From a virus, in the IMG/VR virus record IMGVR_UViG_3300017963_000058, positions 1 through 56,728 of that record: 56,728 bases of DNA. The stretch is one strand, 5' to 3'. Numbering within the stretch: the first letter of the stretch is position 1; the number at the start of each line of letters is the position of its first letter. The position numbers were made by a program, and so were the translations under genes. Positions 33,147-40,099 of the stretch are shown piece by piece. The notes under the pieces were generated by a model, which was given only the letters and a program-made list of their open reading frames with translations, searched no databases and was not told where the DNA came from.

Positions 33147-33889
33147 TGACTCAAGGCACTAAAGAATGGGCAGATAGCAACATAAACATTTTTCACGGCT
33201 GCTCGAACGATTGTACTTATTGCTATGCGAAAAGAATGGCGATCCGATTTGGCAGGAAAACCAAAGAGAATTGGAAAGAAATGGAACTGAACGAAAAAGC
33301 GTATAACAAGGGATATAAATTGCGAAAAGGGAGAATAATGTTCCCTACAAGCCACGATATTACGATTAAAAACATTCACGAATGTATTACCGTATTGAAA
33401 AAAATTCTCGAAGCTGGAAACAATGTTCTTATAACGACCAAGCCACATCCCGCCTGTATTTACCTTATTTGTGAGGAATTAGAGAAATACAAGAAAAAAA
33501 TGCAGTTTCGCTTTACCATTACTTCTAATGACGATTCAATTCTCAAAGAATTTGAACCGAATGCTCCCGACTACGACCGAAGAAGAGCGTGCGTTCGATA
33601 CGCTCATAAACAGGGATGGCAAACATCAATCTCAATTGAACCGTTTTTAGACGAAGACCCAATACCGTTAATTCGGGATATTGAACCATTTGTCAATGAA
33701 ACGATATGGATAGGGATAATGTCGGGTCAATCATTCAAGCATCACTCAGATCACAACCTAAAAAAGGTCGTGCAAGGTATTAATACCTTACCCATAGATG
33801 TTCGTGTTAAGATAAGATTGAAAGACTCCATACGCAATAGAGGGTATCAAATAAATGAGAATGATAAGGAAATCAATGGGAAAGTTTAA
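33146..33889 (+). CDS. Radical SAM protein
   Basis: A 247-residue enzyme with the radical SAM cluster motif CxxxCxxC at C19, C23, C26 (GCSNDCTYCYA). Further radical SAM-like strands follow (NNVLITTKPHP, FRFTITSNDD, SISIEPFL). The family binds a 4Fe-4S cluster and S-adenosylmethionine and makes a 5'-deoxyadenosyl radical. The motif SNINIFHGCSNDCTYCYA is close to the group that includes phage Gp37/DUF5131 proteins and spore-photoproduct-lyase relatives. The substrate is unknown; nucleic acid modification or repair is plausible in a virus. Confidence 0.85.
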   Translation: MTQGTKEWADSNINIFHGCSNDCTYCYAKRMAIRFGRKTKENWKEMELNEKAYNKGYKLRKGRIMFPTSHDITIKNIHECITVLKKILEAGNNVLITTKPHPACIYLICEELEKYKKKMQFRFTITSNDDSILKEFEPNAPDYDRRRACVRYAHKQGWQTSISIEPFLDEDPIPLIRDIEPFVNETIWIGIMSGQSFKHHSDHNLKKVVQGINTLPIDVRVKIRLKDSIRNRGYQINENDKEINGKV

Positions 33890-34013
33890 GTGTTCCATCT
33901 GTGAACTTACTCAAGAAGATGGAGTTGCCGTGTGGAAACCAAATCAAACAAATCCCATAAGAATATGTAAAACTTGTATTAATGAGATAATCGAGGAGTT
34001 TAATCGTGGTTAG
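33876..34013 (+). CDS. Small zinc-finger protein (45 aa)
   Basis: An ATG at 33876 with AAGGA upstream, overlapping the end of the radical SAM gene. The product has two cysteine pairs, CSIC and CKTC (FKCSICELTQED, RICKTCINEII), the layout of a small treble-clef or ribbon zinc finger. It probably binds nucleic acid or a partner protein. Confidence 0.7.
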   Translation: MGKFKCSICELTQEDGVAVWKPNQTNPIRICKTCINEIIEEFNRG

Positions 34014-34170
34014 GTACGAAGACATTGATATATTATTTCCGAAAGATATTGACTACACAAGAGTGTATAAATGGAATGGAAAATTACATAAATATATAAG
34101 CAAGATGGCTAAAAAAATAGAAAAATTAACCGAAAAAGAGATAACGAGAATTGAAATTCAAATTGGATAA
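34006..34170 (+). CDS. Small basic protein (54 aa), GTG start
   Basis: A GTG at 34006 lies nine bases after GAGGAG and overlaps the preceding stop. The product is helical and basic (KLHKYISKMAKKIEKLTEKE). No family is recognised. Confidence 0.55.
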   Translation: MVRYEDIDILFPKDIDYTRVYKWNGKLHKYISKMAKKIEKLTEKEITRIEIQIG

Positions 34171-34318
34171 GCTCGGAATTGCCATTTTTTCCATCTGGTT
34201 CAAGTGTAGTTGGAAATTGCGAATTGCGTGTGCCTATTTTTTATACCCATACACGAAACCATTAGAAGATAAGGGTTTGATTACCATAAGGACAGTATTG
34301 GGTGAAAAAGAGTCATAA
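34163..34318 (+). CDS. Small hydrophobic protein (51 aa), TTG start
   Basis: The frame from a TTG at 34163 fills the gap between two better genes. The product has a hydrophobic N-terminal half (LGIAIFSIWFKCSWKLRIAC) and might span a membrane. No strong ribosome-binding site is seen, so the call is tentative. Confidence 0.4.
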   Translation: MDKLGIAIFSIWFKCSWKLRIACAYFLYPYTKPLEDKGLITIRTVLGEKES

Positions 34319-34320
34319 CG

Positions 34321-34566
34321 ATGTCGAACGCTCACGGGCTAATTTTATTCCACGAAATCAAAAAATACGAAGTGCTTGTTCCAGTAAGATGGAAACAATT
34401 TCCAGACCGAAACACGATGATAGAATTGTTCAAGGAACGACTTGCGAACAATCCTTTAATCTCAATCCCGACAAGAGCAAGGGAATATAGAAAATTATCA
34501 GAATATATAAAAAATATTGACCGAATATGTTCAGACGAGCAAGAAAAATTGAAAAAATTGATGTAA
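34321..34566 (+). CDS. Hypothetical protein (81 aa)
   Basis: The ATG at 34321 follows GGTGA at long spacing. Features: GLILFHEIKKYEVLVPVRWK and a helical C-terminus (REYRKLSEYIKNIDRIC). Its last 40 bp overlap the next gene in another frame. Function unknown. Confidence 0.6.
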   Translation: MSNAHGLILFHEIKKYEVLVPVRWKQFPDRNTMIELFKERLANNPLISIPTRAREYRKLSEYIKNIDRICSDEQEKLKKLM

Positions 34567-34793
34567 ATCCTGCTATTGCTCAATTTAACGAGCTACAAAA
34601 AGAAGCAGAGAAAAAAAGAGGATTTAGCAACATTGATTTGTATCAAGAGTTGTCAGACATGATGCGAAGGCACTTCGAAACGCATGTCGGTTTCGAACCA
34701 GACATCATCTCGTTCATTAAAGTAGGCGTGGTCAATTTCATATTTAACAATAGAAAAGAATTAAAAGAAATATTAGATAAATTTAGTGATTAA
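34527..34793 (+). CDS. Hypothetical helical protein (88 aa)
   Basis: It begins 40 bp inside the preceding gene. The protein is helical, with a charged N-terminus (RRARKIEKIDVNP) and DMMRRHFETHVGFEPDIISF. The long overlap is unusual even for this operon; an alternative start further downstream cannot be excluded. No family is recognised. Confidence 0.6.
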   Translation: MFRRARKIEKIDVNPAIAQFNELQKEAEKKRGFSNIDLYQELSDMMRRHFETHVGFEPDIISFIKVGVVNFIFNNRKELKEILDKFSD

Positions 34794-34794
34794 T

Positions 34795-34947
34795 ATGACT
34801 TTAGAAATAAAACTATTAAAACAATGGTTAGAAGCTCAAATTGAATGGTGTCAAGGATTATTAACAAAATCTTACGATGCACACGCTACTGGATATATAG
34901 AAGGCAAAATAGCCGCATTTAAAGAAGTAAGAAAGAGGTTTAATTGA
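34795..34947 (+). CDS. Small hypothetical protein (50 aa)
   Basis: The ATG at 34795 follows GTGATT. The product is helical and amphipathic (LEIKLLKQWLEAQIEWCQG, GYIEGKIAAFKEVRKRFN). Its stop overlaps the next ATG (TGATG). No family is recognised. Confidence 0.6.
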   Translation: MTLEIKLLKQWLEAQIEWCQGLLTKSYDAHATGYIEGKIAAFKEVRKRFN

Positions 34948-35198
34948 TGAACGATGAAGAAAAAAAGATTCTCGAAAAAGAAAGAGAACAAGAAAAAGAA
35001 AAGGGTAAGTTCATGCACATTACTTGTCCTAAATGTTTTTTCCTAAATCCAATTCCTAAATTACCGTTTGATAAAGAAGATGTACGGAAAGCGTTGTTTC
35101 AGCTTGACCCAAGAATGCCACGACATCTTAACGCTAGTTTGATATTGTTAAAATTAATTGATTACATGGAATTACTACAATCTAAATACGGCATCTAA
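34947..35198 (+). CDS. Small CxxC protein (83 aa)
   Basis: The ATG at 34947 overlaps the previous stop, behind GAGGT. A charged N-terminus (EKKILEKEREQEKEKGK) precedes a single CPKC pair and a helical end (LNASLILLKLIDYMELL). The single cysteine pair could be half of an intermolecular zinc site. Confidence 0.6.
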   Translation: MNDEEKKILEKEREQEKEKGKFMHITCPKCFFLNPIPKLPFDKEDVRKALFQLDPRMPRHLNASLILLKLIDYMELLQSKYGI

Positions 35199-35199
35199 A

Positions 35200-35310
35200 A
35201 TGGAAGAATATATAAAAGAAAAAATGAACGAGCTGAAAGCTAATCTCAAGAAAGTAATGGAAGAGCTGAAAAAGAAAGATGATAAGAAAGAAAAAAACGA
35301 AATTGAGTGA
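35200..35310 (+). CDS. Small lysine-rich helix (36 aa)
   Basis: The ATG at 35200 follows the preceding stop by one base. The product is a single charged helix (YIKEKMNELKANLKKVMEEL). It fills the gap between two coupled genes and continues the overlap pattern of the operon. Confidence 0.45.
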   Translation: MEEYIKEKMNELKANLKKVMEELKKKDDKKEKNEIE

Positions 35311-35428
35311 GTTTATAGCCATTTTAGACGAGGAATTATTAAAACACGCTAAAAATGTGGTTAAAGCACACGATCTTGAAGAAGATATCGAAATACACAA
35401 GATAGATTACACGATCAGGTTTAAATAA
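35303..35428 (+). CDS. Small hypothetical protein (41 aa), TTG start
   Basis: A TTG at 35303 overlaps the previous stop and the frame ends in TAATG with the next gene. Residues: EFIAILDEELLKHAKNVVKA and EIHKIDYTIRF. The overlaps at both ends support it; the rare start codon lowers confidence. Confidence 0.45.
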   Translation: MSEFIAILDEELLKHAKNVVKAHDLEEDIEIHKIDYTIRFK

Positions 35429-35664
35429 TGACGATAAAAACGATTGAGATTGATGCGGTCGATTTAAAGGTCAGAACCGATTATAAAACGGAGTTAAACG
35501 AAAGAGTCCAGTCGTTCATAGATAAAAACACACTTCTAAGGGAGTTATTTGTCAAAACAACAAATACTTGTATCGGATTCAAACTTCTCATTGACGATAT
35601 TCTCGGTGACGCTAAGGAAAAACTACATCAATTTATTGAAGAATTACTATTTTTCGGGTTATGA
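35428..35664 (+). CDS. Hypothetical protein (78 aa)
   Basis: The start overlaps the previous stop (TAATG). An N-terminal strand pair (MTIKTIEIDAVDLKVRT) precedes helices (LNERVQSFIDKN, EKLHQFIEELLFF). No family is recognised. Confidence 0.6.
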   Translation: MTIKTIEIDAVDLKVRTDYKTELNERVQSFIDKNTLLRELFVKTTNTCIGFKLLIDDILGDAKEKLHQFIEELLFFGL

Positions 35665-35668
35665 ATAA

Positions 35669-36013
35669 ATGAATGAAGAAAAAAAGAAAATAATAATATC
35701 GGAATTGAACAGACGGGCATACGAATTTGCTCAAGAAAAAGGATTTGACCCTTCATGGCACAAGAAAATACGGAAAAACGACTTGTGGGGGTTTGCCAAG
35801 ACTTTCTTGATAGTCTTTAAAATACAAGAAGAAAAAGAACTGATATGCGAGGCGTGTAGAAAACCGATTTGGCGAAAAAAGAAAGCCGAAAGCGTGTTGG
35901 AACGATATAAGTGTGCCTTACATCACATCATATACGATGAGAAAGCATATTTCTCTCCCGAAAACTGTTCAATATTACACAATCATTGTCATCAAAAAAT
36001 ACACGGAAAATAA
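35669..36013 (+). CDS. HNH nuclease-like protein (114 aa)
   Basis: The C-terminal half has a zinc-bound HNH layout: C60 and C63 (CEAC), H85-H86 (ALHHIIYDEK), then N99, H104, C107, H108 and H112 (LHNHCHQKIHG). The N-terminal half is helical and charged. It is unrelated in sequence to the two homing HNH proteins and lies in frame with the operon, so it may be a regular viral nuclease (for example in recombination or DNA processing). Confidence 0.75.
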   Translation: MNEEKKKIIISELNRRAYEFAQEKGFDPSWHKKIRKNDLWGFAKTFLIVFKIQEEKELICEACRKPIWRKKKAESVLERYKCALHHIIYDEKAYFSPENCSILHNHCHQKIHGK

Positions 36014-36351
36014 TGACGACTGATACGATAAACACACGGTTAGTAATGCTGGAATCGAGAATTCTTGCTTTAGAAAGCATGGTCAAACGCATTCAGCAAA
36101 ATCAACAGCAATTAGATGGCAACGACACATCGTTTCTCACGATGATCAAACAAACGGCTTCGGCTCTCGAAACCAACGAAAAAGCAGATGAAATGCTTCA
36201 CGAAGCCCTGTTAAACCGAATTAAAGGAGTAAACATGAAATTGGGCAAGTATCTCAAGAGGATTCAAAAATTAGAAAAAGCAATGAAAACCGTCAAGAAA
36301 GACGAGATATGGGAAGAAATGAAAGCAACACTCAAAACCCTTAAAAAATAG
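36013..36351 (+). CDS. Coiled-coil protein (112 aa)
   Basis: The ATG at 36013 overlaps the preceding stop (TAATG). It is predominantly coiled coil (RLVMLESRILALESMVKRIQ, KLGKYLKRIQKLEKAMKTVK). Expected to trimerise or tetramerise. Function unknown. Confidence 0.65.
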   Translation: MTTDTINTRLVMLESRILALESMVKRIQQNQQQLDGNDTSFLTMIKQTASALETNEKADEMLHEALLNRIKGVNMKLGKYLKRIQKLEKAMKTVKKDEIWEEMKATLKTLKK

Positions 36352-36359
36352 TGTTAATA

Positions 36360-36473
36360 ATGGCAAAAAACGAAAAAAATCAAGCAATTCCATTGTGCTT
36401 GGGTTGTTTGATAAAAGAGATAAAAGAGAAAGAGGAAAAAAATGAGTTTTGGACAAAAGAAATTACAAGTTAA
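36360..36473 (+). CDS. Small protein with CxxC (37 aa)
   Basis: The ATG lies nine bases after the preceding stop. The product has CLGC and a charged helix (KEIKEKEEKNEFW). Its end overlaps the next gene by 32 bp. Confidence 0.5.
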   Translation: MAKNEKNQAIPLCLGCLIKEIKEKEEKNEFWTKEITS

Positions 36474-36606
36474 ATTAATAAGGCATACGGTCGGAAAAGG
36501 CAAAATCACGGCTCGTTGGGGTCGGGATGGTCGGGTAATCGAATGGAAAGATGTAAAAGGAAAAAAACACTCTGGTACGAGAGTAGCTTCGAGGTCGCAT
36601 AAATAA
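36442..36606 (+). CDS. Small basic protein (54 aa)
   Basis: The ATG at 36442 follows GAGGA. The product is very basic and glycine-rich (GKGKITARWGRDGRVIEW, GKKHSGTRVASRSHK), which suggests nucleic acid binding. Its stop overlaps the next ATG. Confidence 0.6.
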   Translation: MSFGQKKLQVKLIRHTVGKGKITARWGRDGRVIEWKDVKGKKHSGTRVASRSHK

Positions 36607-36797
36607 TGGTAACTATAACAACATCATATTGCGATTTTTGTGGCAGAGAATTGAGTTATGTATCAGACCATTGTAAAATTCTCGGCTCTCATCAACGAAC
36701 CGAGCTTGAAAATAAAGGATTTAATTATGATGGCTGTATCTGGTGTTTTGAAGAAATAAAAAAAATAATAGAAAGTAAAATAAAAAGGAAAAAATAA
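36606..36797 (+). CDS. Small zinc-finger protein (63 aa)
   Basis: Cysteine pairs CDFC (near residue 9) and CIWC (near residue 44), with another Cys and His in between (DHCKILGSH), form a plausible zinc site. Coupled to both neighbours by overlapping stop and start codons. Probably DNA- or RNA-binding. Confidence 0.65.
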   Translation: MVTITTSYCDFCGRELSYVSDHCKILGSHQRTELENKGFNYDGCIWCFEEIKKIIESKIKRKK

Positions 36798-36934
36798 TGG
36801 AGAAATGCCCGAAGTGTGAAAAGATGTTTCAAGCTGGTGGAGTCGATAGAAACGGCTTCTATTATTATTGCGTGTCGTGTCGCAAAAAATATAGAAAGGA
36901 TGAGAATGGCAAGTTATCAGTTTGTAAGGTATAA
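36797..36934 (+). CDS. Small zinc-ribbon protein (45 aa)
   Basis: A two-pair ribbon: CPKC near the start and CVSC (MEKCPKCEKMFQAGG, YYYCVSCRKKYRK). It overlaps both neighbouring genes. Likely a nucleic acid-binding accessory protein. Confidence 0.65.
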   Translation: MEKCPKCEKMFQAGGVDRNGFYYYCVSCRKKYRKDENGKLSVCKV

Positions 36935-37136
36935 GGGTAAAACTTGGAATTTATTAGTGCCAAAAAACCTTACATTTGAAGCTGGATGCATTCGAAACAT
37001 ATTAATAGAAAGAAAAGGAAAAAAGGTGATAACCAACCTTAAATCGGTTAAAATAATAAAAGAAAAATACAAAACAATGGAGGTGTTTTTAAATGGGAAA
37101 AGACATGGTAAAAATAATTTTGATAGCGGACCATGA
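36906..37136 (+). CDS. Small hypothetical protein (76 aa)
   Basis: The ATG at 36906, with AGGAT six bases upstream, is chosen over more distant starts that would overlap the zinc-ribbon gene entirely. Residues MASYQFVRYKGKTWNLLVP and KKVITNLKSVKIIKEK suggest a small beta-barrel. Function unknown. Confidence 0.6.
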   Translation: MASYQFVRYKGKTWNLLVPKNLTFEAGCIRNILIERKGKKVITNLKSVKIIKEKYKTMEVFLNGKRHGKNNFDSGP

Positions 37137-37290
37137 CGATAAAGATGTGTTGAACGAGATTAACCTGCTCATAAAAGCGTTATTGGAGTCGCATGATTTA
37201 AAAGTAAAAAAAATTTGTATAAAAGTTGATGTAGATGAGCCAAAGAGGAAAAGAAGAACAGCCGAGAGAAGAGATAATAAAGATAATTGA
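37093..37290 (+). CDS. Small hypothetical protein (65 aa)
   Basis: The ATG at 37093 has the complete site GGAGGTG eight bases upstream, so initiation inside the preceding gene should be strong. Features: KIILIADHDDKDVLNEINLL and a basic tail (PKRKRRTAERRD). No family is recognised. Confidence 0.65.
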   Translation: MGKDMVKIILIADHDDKDVLNEINLLIKALLESHDLKVKKICIKVDVDEPKRKRRTAERRDNKDN

Positions 37291-37435
37291 AGAATGGAAA
37301 CTTAATTTCCATTTAGGGTCGGTATTGATACATATTGACAAGGCAAATCGAAACAAGGATGCTGAGGAAAACATAAAAAATGCCATTTGGTATTTAAATA
37401 GATACCTAAACGATGTATTAAAGGTGAAATCGTGA
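37235..37435 (+). CDS. DUF3310-like small protein (66 aa)
   Basis: The core EWKLNFHLGSVLIHIDKANR and ENIKNAIWYLNRYLND follows the DUF3310 pattern (F..GN.iKYi.RA..K...eDl.KA.wYL.r), known from many phages without a defined function, though the classic N/K residues are partly changed. It overlaps both neighbours. Confidence 0.5.
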   Translation: MSQRGKEEQPREEIIKIIEEWKLNFHLGSVLIHIDKANRNKDAEENIKNAIWYLNRYLNDVLKVKS

Positions 37436-37662
37436 GAAAAAAAACAAGACAGAATATTAGCTTGATGTTATTAGAACTAATCATGTGGATTGTTTCGAGT
37501 TATGTGTGTGCGGTATATTTAAAAATATTTGAAAGCAATTTCCCTTTAATCTTGGCTACATTAATGACATGGACAATTTGGAACGCTACGATCGTTCTCT
37601 ATTTAGCGGCAACCACGAATAGCAAAAAGAATCAACGCTCTCAATTTAAGGAACAGTCCTGA
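37432..37662 (+). CDS. Small membrane protein, two helices (76 aa)
   Basis: A GTG start behind AAAGGTGA. Two hydrophobic segments: LMLLELIMWIVSSYVCAVYL and FPLILATLMTWTIWNATIVL, then a hydrophilic tail (TTNSKKNQRSQ). Likely inserted in the host membrane; a holin-like or virion role is possible. Confidence 0.65.
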   Translation: MRKKTRQNISLMLLELIMWIVSSYVCAVYLKIFESNFPLILATLMTWTIWNATIVLYLAATTNSKKNQRSQFKEQS

Positions 37663-37700
37663 TTTTTTAAATAAAGGCAAAAACAATCAAGGAGCAAGAC

Positions 37701-37728
37701 TTTACATCGGTGTAAACTTCTCCGAAGT
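37701..37728 (+). other. Two small hairpins before the last operon gene
   Basis: TTTACA-TCGG-TGTAAA (37701-37716) is followed by ACTTC-TCC-GAAGT (37716-37728). They lie in the only sizeable gap (37663-37744) of this operon, just before the last gene, and could act in mRNA processing or in translation control of 37745. Confidence 0.5.
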
Positions 37729-37744
37729 GGGGGGTAGCGTGAAC

Positions 37745-37993
37745 ATGGAAAAAGAAACCAAAAAGTTGGATGAGAAAAAAAAACTAAAGATTGATTATTT
37801 GAAAGAAAATATCAGAGCCAATAAGAATTTATTGGGTGATGGAGATAATATCATCGAAACATTTTATAACAAGTTTTTCAATCATAAAGCCGATTGTGGT
37901 CATGTAGTTGGAAAGTTCATACGACTTAAAGGCAAGACCTATTGCTTCAAGTGCTATCACGCTTCAATAAACGAAAGGAAGCGTGGAGATTGA
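37745..37993 (+). CDS. Small zinc-binding protein (82 aa)
   Basis: The ATG at 37745 is preceded by a G-run (GTGGGGGG). The C-terminal half has C-x-H and CxxC elements (KADCGHVVGKF, TYCFKCYHAS) consistent with a zinc site. The N-terminal half is charged helix. It is the last gene of the operon; palindrome copy C follows 12 bp after its stop. Confidence 0.65.
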   Translation: MEKETKKLDEKKKLKIDYLKENIRANKNLLGDGDNIIETFYNKFFNHKADCGHVVGKFIRLKGKTYCFKCYHASINERKRGD

Positions 37994-38004
37994 TTGAAAA
38001 AAAT

Positions 38005-38056
38005 GTTATTTTCGGTCAAAACCAAGTAATGTTACTTGGGATCGACCGGTTTTAAC
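38005..38056 (-). repeat. 52-bp imperfect palindrome, copy C (inverted)
   Basis: The reverse complement of this segment aligns with copy B over GTTAAAACCGGTCGATCC and with copy A over GGTTTTGACCGA and AATAACATT. The shared core is CCAAGTAACATTACTTGG. It lies at the end of the plus-strand operon, facing convergent minus-strand genes, as does copy A. Confidence 0.85.
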
Positions 38057-38144
38057 AAGTTTTTCTTCTTCATTCTTTTAAGAGTACACGGCTTCTACTC
38101 TAATTTATTAAAAATTCTCTCTTTTTTTAATAAGAAAATTGGTG

Positions 38145-38174
38145 TTAAATTAACTTAAATTAACTTAAATTAAT
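38145..38174. repeat. 10-bp phased operator-like array, copy 3
   Basis: Three units TTAAATTAAC, TTAAATTAAC, TTAAATTAAT. It lies in the gene-free gap 37994-38361, about 70 bp upstream of a TATA-like AAATATAAAG at 38241-38250. The rest of the gap holds palindrome copy C (38005-38056) and a GC-richer segment at 38250-38330 without clear genes. Confidence 0.75.
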
Positions 38175-38361
38175 ATTCTTTTGTAAAAAAAAGAAAGAAG
38201 TTAAGCCGAAAAAGACCGTAAAAGAGATAAATTCTAATAGAAATATAAAGAACTCCATCACAGGGATTTGTTCAATTACAAGACGGGAAACTCTCACGAC
38301 TCAACTTCGGTACTCTAAACCTTTGCAACAACCAAAATTAAATTCTTGGAGGAAAAAAATC

Positions 38362-38424
38362 ATGGTCAATAAAAAAAAGAGCAAACACCTATATAAGTGT
38401 GCTTATTTGGTCTTTATTTTGTAA
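38362..38424 (+). CDS. Possible 20-residue peptide with strong ribosome-binding site
   Basis: An ATG follows TTGGAGGA at about nine bases; TATA-like AAATATAAAG lies at 38241-38250. The frame (MVNKKKSKHLYKCAYLVFIL) ends 22 bp inside the 3' end of the convergent gene 38403-38654. The basic start and hydrophobic end resemble a small membrane peptide. It is short, so coding status is uncertain. Confidence 0.4.
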   Translation: MVNKKKSKHLYKCAYLVFIL

Positions 38425-38654
38425 TCTACATAATCGGCTAACGCTTTAACGAGAAGTCCTATGCCGAGTCCTTTAATAGCGGCATTAATGACGAGAGGAT
38501 ATGGCTCTTTTATTTTAAACACGCTTTTCATGTTCCAGAATAAGGCACATCCCCCTAAAACAGCAGTCAAACCATACCCCAAGTTAGACTTGTATTTAGG
38601 GCATTGTTTCCAATTCTTAATGTCCTTTCGGAGCTCTTTTTTAATATTGCTCAT
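38403..38654 (-). CDS. Small membrane protein, two helices (83 aa)
   Basis: A basic N-terminus (NIKKELRKDIKNWKQCPKY) precedes hydrophobic segments at about 27-40 and 55-70 (GLTAVLGGCALFW, VINAAIKGLGIGLLVKALA). The start overlaps the next upstream gene by 4 bp. Possible virion membrane protein. The size and two helices recall spindle-virus coat proteins, but I do not recognise the family. Confidence 0.6.
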   Translation of the reverse strand: MSNIKKELRKDIKNWKQCPKYKSNLGYGLTAVLGGCALFWNMKSVFKIKEPYPLVINAAIKGLGIGLLVKALADYVDYKIKTK

Positions 38655-38854
38655 TTTTTCGGTCTTTTAGACATTCTCGGCATGTCGGGCATTTCAAATC
38701 TTCTCATCAAGACGATCATCACATCACCAGATACGGCAATATCGTTTGCCATGTATCCTCTTTGTTCCATTGTTTTGATTTCCTTGTTGAGTTGAACGAG
38801 GTCGCTACTTCGGATCACGACTGAATCTGTCTTGATCATTGGTGGTGGCATCAT
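38651..38854 (-). CDS. Small hypothetical protein (67 aa)
   Basis: Features: SVVIRSSDLVQLNKEIKTM, VSGDVMIVLMRRFEMP and a basic methionine/proline-rich tail (DMPRMSKRPKK). It is coupled to the following membrane protein gene by a 4-bp overlap. Family not recognised. Confidence 0.55.
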   Translation of the reverse strand: MMPPPMIKTDSVVIRSSDLVQLNKEIKTMEQRGYMANDIAVSGDVMIVLMRRFEMPDMPRMSKRPKK

Positions 38855-38864
38855 TTTTATAACC

Positions 38865-39167
38865 TTATTCTGGCGTTGGTTCGAACGGTTCTGGCTCTAT
38901 TTCTGGCGTTATTATTGGAAGTGGAGCGGGTGGAAATTCATCCGACTTTCCTAAGAAGAGAATGACCATGTAATCTATATAGAGAAGTACCAAGCCCCAA
39001 GCATAGGTAAGCCAACCAGACCACACGGCATCAAGTCCGAGCAATTGTATGAGCATCGACATGGGAAAACTTGCTAACAATCCAATGATTAAACTCCCAG
39101 TAAGAGCAAAGAGCTTTTTTGTTTTTTCTGCTCCGAGATTAGCCACTAAAATATCTTTAAGTGTCAT
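38865..39167 (-). CDS. Small membrane protein with proline-rich tail (100 aa)
   Basis: Two membrane segments (LFALTGSLIIGLLASFPMSM, about 20-42, and WLTYAWGLVLLYIDYMVILF, about 52-71) precede an acidic proline-rich tail (PPAPLPIITPEIEPEPFEP). The start context CAAGTATG resembles other leaderless genes here. With the next two genes it forms a small membrane-protein operon. Confidence 0.65.
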   Translation of the reverse strand: MTLKDILVANLGAEKTKKLFALTGSLIIGLLASFPMSMLIQLLGLDAVWSGWLTYAWGLVLLYIDYMVILFLGKSDEFPPAPLPIITPEIEPEPFEPTPE

Positions 39168-39241
39168 ACTTGATAATTAGTAGAATAACTATAAAAATAT
39201 AGTGAAAATTTATATTATTGAAATCAAATTATTATGTAATA

Positions 39242-40093
39242 ATGCCCGAAGATGTCTTGAAAACCGTTCGAGAAAAGAACGACTATCTCAATTTTGACTA
39301 CGATAAAGCGTTAAATAAAGTAAAGGCAATCAAGGAAAACTGTTCCAAGCTCAATATACATCCTACTCCGAGAGTTGTTGTCGCAACGGCTCTTTATATT
39401 GCCGACCCCTTGTTGAGCAAGTTAAATGCTGGAAGAATCGTGGGAAAGACATTGGATTGGGTCGATGATGGCGTGGCAGAAAGTTCCATAAGAACATTAA
39501 TGAAAAAATGCAAGGTAGAAAACAAGCCAGAACGATTCAAGCGAATTCCTGCGTTAAAAGGAAAATCTCTCGAAGAAATAAAGGATATTTGGAAGCGTTG
39601 TACAAATCCTCGCATCATACGACCTTATTTTAGGGAAGGCGACGATTTTTATCGTTCTTGCCACATATTAGAAAAGGCGTTCAGGAACAAGAATTCGGTT
39701 TTATGGATTCATAACAACATACACAAGCCGGTTTTTAAAGATGCGTTTAAAGAATGCTTGGATTTATGCGAAATTGACCACACAGAACACGCAGAAACGA
39801 GAATGTTCAAAGCCGTTCGTTCTGATGAATATTACGATCCAGAACAATTAGCAATAGGCATTGAAATCGAAATGGAACACACAGACGATAGAGAAATAGC
39901 AAAGAAAATAGCAAAACATCATTTAGGCGAATTCAGGGATTATTATCGAGAACTCGTTAAAATGGAAAAAAAACTCGAATCCACACCCCTCCCATACACG
40001 CCTAAAGAAGATAGATATTGGGATGAGCAATTGGGTGGATGGGTCAAGAAAAAAAAACCCAAGTATTCAACTAGGGGTTATTATAGAGATTAA
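39242..40093 (+). CDS. Cyclin-fold-like domain fused to DUF5661-like domain
   Basis: About 283 residues from the ATG at 39242 (a TTG lies eight codons upstream). Residues near 20-90 (KLNIHPTPRVVVATALYIAD, then WVDDGVAESSIRTLMKKC) follow the spacing of a TFB cyclin repeat. The C-terminal part has PEQLAIGIEIEMEHTDDREI, then KIAKHHLGEFRDYYREL, the DUF5661 signature found in many phages. The combination is unusual. A regulator or structural adaptor are both possible. TATA-like TATAAAAATATAG lies near 39191. Confidence 0.55.
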   Translation: MPEDVLKTVREKNDYLNFDYDKALNKVKAIKENCSKLNIHPTPRVVVATALYIADPLLSKLNAGRIVGKTLDWVDDGVAESSIRTLMKKCKVENKPERFKRIPALKGKSLEEIKDIWKRCTNPRIIRPYFREGDDFYRSCHILEKAFRNKNSVLWIHNNIHKPVFKDAFKECLDLCEIDHTEHAETRMFKAVRSDEYYDPEQLAIGIEIEMEHTDDREIAKKIAKHHLGEFRDYYRELVKMEKKLESTPLPYTPKEDRYWDEQLGGWVKKKKPKYSTRGYYRD

Positions 40094-40099
40094 TGATGG

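Noticed and set aside
36816-36905. N-terminal extension of the gene 36906-37136
   Set aside because: The extension lies wholly inside the zinc-ribbon gene in another frame, whereas a good ribosome-binding site precedes the ATG at 36906.
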